Shown: one piece after another, positions 60,071-64,000 of the stretch
Position numbering within the stretch: the first letter of the stretch is position 1
How the letters are laid out: each line of letters begins with the position of its first letter
NCBI RefSeq assembly: GCF_030380815.1
Contig: NZ_JAUDUY010000007.1
Span: 1-64,000, forward strand
DNA from: Robiginitalea aurantiaca
Lineage (GTDB): Bacteria > Bacteroidota > Bacteroidia > Flavobacteriales > Flavobacteriaceae
Length of the DNA stretch: 64,000 nucleotides
Reading direction: 5' to 3'
The notes under the pieces: model-generated
Databases searched by the model: none
Seen by the model: only the letters and a program-made list of their open reading frames with translations
Told to the model about the DNA's origin: nothing
Translations under genes and position numbers: made by a program

Positions 60071-62170
60071 ATGGAACAAAATAAAGCCATATACATAGCC
60101 ACTATTGAGGCCAATAGTGGGAAGTCAATTGTCGCCCTCGGCCTGATGCACCTCCTTTTAGGACGGATGGCCCGGGTGGGTTATTTCAGGCCGATCATCA
60201 ATGATTATCCGGAAGGAGAACAGGACAATCACATCGCCACCATCCTTTCCTATTTTAAAATCCCCATGCAATACGAGGAAGCGTATGCATGTACCCGAAG
60301 TGAGGTGGTTCAGAAAAACAGCCGTAATCAGGAGGATCAGGTACTGGATAAGATTATCTCAAAATTCAAGGCTGTCGAGAGCAAATTTGACTTCGTTTTG
60401 GTCGAGGGCACTGATTTTGTCGGTGAAGGTGCGATCATCGAATGGGATTTCAATGTGCTGATAGCCAAAAACCTGGGCATTCCGGCCATCATTATTTCCA
60501 GTGGACGTGGTAAAACGATTGAAGAATTCGAAAATTCCTTTGTCCTTGCTTGTGATTCCTTTGCCGACAGGGGCGTGAAGGTGCTGATGGTCGTTGCGAA
60601 TAAGGTGCAGCCGGAAAACCGGGAATTGGTAATCGAAAGACTGGAAAAGGAACTTCCCGGAGATATCCTGATCGGGGCCATCCCGAATAATCCGGCCCTG
60701 TCCAACCCCAGTATACGGGAAATCGTCTCTGCGCTTGAGGGCACTGTCTTATTCGGAGATGCGCACCTGGATAATCAGGCAGGTCATTTCGGGGTAGGGG
60801 CGATGCAATTGCGTAATTACCTTACACATATGGGCGAGAATTCCCTTGTCATTACACCGGGGGACAGGGCGGATATCATTCTCGGTGCGCTTCAGGCTCA
60901 TATTTCTAAAAACTACCCGTCCGTTTCAGGAATATTTCTGACCGGCGGACTCATCCCGGAAGATTCCATCATCCGCCTCATCGAAGGGCTTTCGGAAGTT
61001 GTTCCCATTATTTCCGTTCAGGAAGGCACCTATAATGCAACCAACAAGGTGGCTGCTGTCAAACCGCGTATTTACCCCGAAAATCACAAGAAAATTGCGC
61101 GTTCCCTTAAGGATTTCACGCGTTATATGCCCGAGGATTCGCTTGCAGAGCGCCTGGTTACCTTCAGGGCCAATGGGATAACACCCAGGATGTTCCAGTA
61201 CAACCTGCTCAAAATGGCCCAGGCACAAGTTAAGCGAATTGTCTTGCCGGAAGGGACGGATGAACGTATCCTCAGGGCGACCAGAGACCTGATCCAAATT
61301 CAGGCAGTGGAAATTACCCTTCTGGGGAATGCGGGGGAGATTCGTAAAATGGTTGCCTTGAAGGGTATTGACCTGGACCTTGAGAAGGTACAGATCATCG
61401 ATCCTAGAAATTCGCCGGATGCGGAAGATTACGCCAATACCCTATACGAACTGCGGAAACATAAAAATATGGACCCGGCCACGGCCAGGGACCTAATGGA
61501 AGATGTCTCCTATTATGGCACCATGATGGTTTATAAGGGCCATGCGGATGGCATGGTATCCGGGGCCATGCATACTACACAGCACACCATTCGTCCCGCG
61601 CTGCAGTTTGTTAAGACAAGGCCTGAGGTTTCCCTTGTTTCGTCTGTATTCTTTATGTTGCTTGCAGACCGGGTTGTTGTTTTTGGAGATTGTGCGATCA
61701 ATCCCAATCCGACAGCCGAGGAGCTCGCGGCTATTGCGATTACTTCAGCAGATACGACAATCGCCTTTGGGCTTGAAGCCCGCATTGCCATGCTCTCTTA
61801 TTCCTCTGGCAGTTCAGGGCAAGGTGCTGATGTGGACAGGGTTCGGGAGGCAACGGCCCTGGTCAGAAAGGAACGGCCCGATCTTTTGGTAGAGGGCCCT
61901 ATTCAATACGACGCTGCAGTAGATCCTAAGGTAGGCAGAAGCAAACTTCCGGATTCCGAGGTGGCAGGGCGGGCGACGGTTTTTGTATTTCCAGATCTCA
62001 ACACCGGAAATAATACGTATAAGGCCGTACAACGGGAGACAGGAGCCCTGGCTATTGGTCCGGTTTTGCAGGGTTTGAATAAACCGGTAAATGATTTAAG
62101 CAGGGGATGTACAGAGGAAGACGTTTTTAATACTGTTGTGATTACAGCTATTCAGGCTCAAAGGGCCTAG
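60071..62170 (+). CDS. pta: Phosphate acetyltransferase
   Basis: A 699-residue long-form Pta. An N-terminal CobB/DRTGG-type regulatory region (about 1-360, beginning YIATIEANSGKS, a P-loop-like motif) precedes the catalytic PTA_PTB domain (about 375-695: RIVLPEGTDERILRA, DGMVSGAMHTT, YSSGSSGQG). It converts acetyl-CoA and phosphate to acetyl phosphate. The ATG at 60071 is chosen over an in-frame start at 60047. ackA follows after 37 bp, so the pair conserves energy by substrate-level phosphorylation. Confidence 0.95.
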   Translation: MEQNKAIYIATIEANSGKSIVALGLMHLLLGRMARVGYFRPIINDYPEGEQDNHIATILSYFKIPMQYEEAYACTRSEVVQKNSRNQEDQVLDKIISKFKAVESKFDFVLVEGTDFVGEGAIIEWDFNVLIAKNLGIPAIIISSGRGKTIEEFENSFVLACDSFADRGVKVLMVVANKVQPENRELVIERLEKELPGDILIGAIPNNPALSNPSIREIVSALEGTVLFGDAHLDNQAGHFGVGAMQLRNYLTHMGENSLVITPGDRADIILGALQAHISKNYPSVSGIFLTGGLIPEDSIIRLIEGLSEVVPIISVQEGTYNATNKVAAVKPRIYPENHKKIARSLKDFTRYMPEDSLAERLVTFRANGITPRMFQYNLLKMAQAQVKRIVLPEGTDERILRATRDLIQIQAVEITLLGNAGEIRKMVALKGIDLDLEKVQIIDPRNSPDAEDYANTLYELRKHKNMDPATARDLMEDVSYYGTMMVYKGHADGMVSGAMHTTQHTIRPALQFVKTRPEVSLVSSVFFMLLADRVVVFGDCAINPNPTAEELAAIAITSADTTIAFGLEARIAMLSYSSGSSGQGADVDRVREATALVRKERPDLLVEGPIQYDAAVDPKVGRSKLPDSEVAGRATVFVFPDLNTGNNTYKAVQRETGALAIGPVLQGLNKPVNDLSRGCTEEDVFNTVVITAIQAQRA

Positions 62171-62207
62171 CCCGGAACCGCTAACCGAAACAATCCAATA
62201 AAAAACC

Positions 62208-63419
62208 ATGAAGGCGAGAGTGCTAATATTGAATGCCGGGAGTTCCTCCCTCAAGTTTCACTTACTCAATATGCCGGAAGAAGTCTCACTCTGCAAGGGG
62301 ATGGCCGAACGCCTGGGGACCGAAAATCCGCTGCTGAAGGTAAAGACATCTCAGGCTGAGTGGGAGGAAGCACTCAGGGCTTCGGATCATCAGAGTGCCC
62401 TGAAGCGCATTGCGGAAATATTAAACGAACTGCATGTACCTGAAGGTCAGGAAGGTCCTGGGATCAGTGCAATCGGGCACCGGGTTGTACACGGAGGAGC
62501 ACGGTTTTCATCCACCACAGAGATTACCGATACTGTAAAAGAACAAATCCGGGAACTCTCGACACTTGCGCCCTTACACAACCCCAGGAACCTGGAGGGA
62601 ATCGTCTTGTCCGAAACCTTTTTTCCTCAGGCTTTCCAGGTGGCGGTTTTCGATACGGCCTTTCACAGGAGTATTCCTGAAAAAGCGCGGTATTATGCAA
62701 TCCCAAGGGGGCTCTCCGAGTCCGGGGGGATTCAGGTTTACGGCTTCCACGGTACAAGCCATAAATATGTTTTTGAACAGCTCGCTCCAGGGCTTGATAA
62801 AGATGCCAAAGTGATTAGTTTGCACTTGGGGAATGGATGTAGTGCAACAGCTATCCGGGGCGGAAAAAGCGTGGATCACAGTCTGGGATTTACCCCCTCC
62901 AACGGACTCATCATGGGCACGCGCAGTGGGGACATCGATCATGGTATTGTATTTTATATGATGGAGACACTGGGGTATTCCCGGGAGGAGGTCAACGATA
63001 TTCTGAACCGGAAGAGCGGCCTTCTGGGACTAACGGGTTATACGGATTTGCGCGACATTCAAAAAGGGGCAGCTTCGGGGAATCCGGAGTGTGGGCTGGC
63101 TATGGAGATGGTGGCCTATCGAATCCGAAAATATATAGGGGCCTACACGGCGGCCATGAACGGTCTGGATGCCCTGATTTTTACGGCGGGCATAGGGGAG
63201 CATTCTTCGGATCTGCGCAAGATGGTATGCTCGGAGTTGGATGCCTTTGGGATTGAGCTCGACGATGATCTCAATTCGCTTTCCACAAAGGGCAACCGAG
63301 CGATTCACGCAGAAGGATCCCGGGTTGAGATCTGGGTCATCCCCACCGATGAAGAGCTTGAAATAGCGCGGCAGACATACAGCTTGTACGCAGATACCCC
63401 AGGCGTCAGGAGGACCTGA
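62208..63419 (+). CDS. ackA: Acetate kinase
   Basis: A 403-residue ASKHA-fold kinase that makes ATP and acetate from acetyl phosphate. Signatures: NAGSSSLK near the start, GHRVVHGG, FDTAFH (catalytic Asp), HLGNGCS, FTPSNGLIMGTRSGDID and FTAGIGEHS. It is cotranscribed with pta. The 3' end overlaps the convergent gene by 14 bp. Confidence 0.96.
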   Translation: MKARVLILNAGSSSLKFHLLNMPEEVSLCKGMAERLGTENPLLKVKTSQAEWEEALRASDHQSALKRIAEILNELHVPEGQEGPGISAIGHRVVHGGARFSSTTEITDTVKEQIRELSTLAPLHNPRNLEGIVLSETFFPQAFQVAVFDTAFHRSIPEKARYYAIPRGLSESGGIQVYGFHGTSHKYVFEQLAPGLDKDAKVISLHLGNGCSATAIRGGKSVDHSLGFTPSNGLIMGTRSGDIDHGIVFYMMETLGYSREEVNDILNRKSGLLGLTGYTDLRDIQKGAASGNPECGLAMEMVAYRIRKYIGAYTAAMNGLDALIFTAGIGEHSSDLRKMVCSELDAFGIELDDDLNSLSTKGNRAIHAEGSRVEIWVIPTDEELEIARQTYSLYADTPGVRRT

Positions 63420-63831
63420 AAGATTTCAGGTCCTTCGCATAGCTAAATACCAAAGACTTGAACTTTCTGAAATCCAGGGTGAATTTGGCCATTTTGTCTT
63501 TCAGGGAGCGATGTGCTTCCCGATAGCGTGCATCTGCGATACCCTGGGTGCCTTTTTCGATCTGACTTAGCAATTGCTCGTGTTCCCTGATTTCATCAGC
63601 CAGGTATTCGAAAAGCATTTCGTGCAGGCGGTCCAGATTTCGAAGCATTTCGGACTGGTCTTTTTCATTGGTATCTTTGGTTCCGCCGCCCTCCAAAAGC
63701 GAAGCAAAAAAGCGGGTTTCATCTTTCCAGAACGCAACCGTATCTAGCCATTCTGAGCTTTGTTGATGCAGGTCGGCCAGACTTGCCGGAAGCAGGTAGT
63801 CAGAGGTACTGGTGAGGTTCTTGGTACTCAT
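63406..63831 (-). CDS. Uncharacterised helical protein
   Basis: A 141-residue soluble protein, helical throughout, with charged stretches (RNLDRLHEMLFEYLADEIREHEQLLSQIE, continuing) that suggest a four-helix bundle or coiled coil. No signal peptide, membrane span or known motif is seen. It ends inside ackA on the opposite strand (14-bp overlap) and follows the partial gene at the right edge by only 18 bp, so it is probably in that operon. Function unknown. Confidence 0.7.
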   Translation of the reverse strand: MSTKNLTSTSDYLLPASLADLHQQSSEWLDTVAFWKDETRFFASLLEGGGTKDTNEKDQSEMLRNLDRLHEMLFEYLADEIREHEQLLSQIEKGTQGIADARYREAHRSLKDKMAKFTLDFRKFKSLVFSYAKDLKSFRSS

Positions 63832-63849
63832 GATATCATTGTTAAGGGT

Positions 63850-64000
63850 TTAAAATTCATCCTTTAGGGTGGTCTGAAGCAATTCCCGGGCCCTCTCGAG
63901 CATTTTTTCTATGTGTTCAATCGGAAACCCTTTGATAAGGGAGATATCCTCAAGTGTAAAGAGTTGTTCGGTTGCGAGTTCGAAGACTGAGCGCATATTG
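63850..64000 (-). CDS. Partial gene, C terminus resembling a sigma-factor region 4
   Basis: The last 49 codons of a minus-strand gene whose 5' part is outside the window. The peptide contains QLFTLEDISLIKGFPIEHIE, then KMLERARELLQ, the helix-turn-helix layout of sigma-70 region 4 (EEIA, then a turn, then VxxRLxRAREKL). A sigma-70 family factor is the best guess, but so short a piece cannot exclude another HTH protein. It lies directly upstream of the 141-residue gene. Confidence 0.45.
   Translation of the reverse strand, partial: NMRSVFELATEQLFTLEDISLIKGFPIEHIEKMLERARELLQTTLKDEF

Noticed and set aside
1-64000. CRISPR arrays, insertion sequences, prophage genes, integrases
   Set aside because: No regularly spaced short repeats, transposase, integrase or phage structural genes are visible in any frame.

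Overview
This window looks like a chromosomal segment of a marine-type Flavobacteriaceae bacterium (Bacteroidota), of moderate G+C. The lineage call rests on four things: a SusC/SusD outer-membrane pair, a giant secreted protease ending in a type IX secretion sorting domain, promoter boxes of the Bacteroidota TAnnTTTG type in place of sigma-70 -10 boxes, and DUF6090, DUF748 and PycTM-type proteins common in this group.

Layout. 0-2 kb: end of a 5S rRNA gene with its terminator, then a flavoprotein/cyclic-nucleotide-binding-domain pair. 2.3-12.5 kb: a TPR/TolB-like membrane protein, a lipoprotein, acyl-CoA dehydrogenase, a Glu/Leu-type dehydrogenase, NhaD, an ExbB-ExbD-TonB-like energy transducer and folC, then tRNA-Val. 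12.7-16.2 kb: an irregular zone with two 125-bp direct repeats, an A+T-rich island of accessory genes, gene fragments and a decayed YhhN copy. 16.3-22.6 kb: SusC, SusD and a lipoprotein, followed by the intact YhhN gene. 22.6-30 kb: two short-chain dehydrogenases, arsR-arsM, a His-rich DUF4198 protein, a DUF748 envelope protein and a CDP-alcohol phosphatidyltransferase. 30-36.7 kb: MscS-type channel, GerW/DUF2953-like pair, slipin, DUF6090 and dienelactone hydrolase. 37-40.4 kb: a membrane TPR adenylate cyclase, an HD phosphohydrolase and a convergent PycTM (DUF5706)-type membrane protein. 40.7-49.4 kb: a 2,324-residue secreted subtilase-like protein with an unusual NGFSLx repeat, and a GH32 fructanase lipoprotein. 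49.4-64 kb: mlaEFD, a PepSY-like protein, a flavin reductase/M20 peptidase/P-loop operon, DUF2267, deoC, three universal stress proteins, pta-ackA and two minus-strand genes at the right edge.

The strongest new observation is regulatory. Nine intergenic 44-bp modules share one layout: a 14-bp Crp/Fnr-type dyad (TGAY-N4-RTCA) whose centre lies exactly 33 bp from the centre of a Bacteroidota -7 box. They precede the flavoprotein/CNB pair, the CDP-alcohol phosphatidyltransferase, DUF2953-like/GerW, slipin, mlaEFD, the PepSY-like protein, DUF2267 and the universal stress genes. A tenth dyad is orphan and a degenerate eleventh lies before the MscS channel. This predicts a coordinated envelope and stress regulon under a Crp/Fnr-family activator that is not encoded in the window.

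The second notable locus is the cyclase/HD/PycTM neighbourhood, which has the parts of a cyclic-nucleotide membrane-effector system but a sensor-type membrane cyclase in place of a soluble pyrimidine cyclase. Functions are inferred from motifs read by eye; no database search was run.
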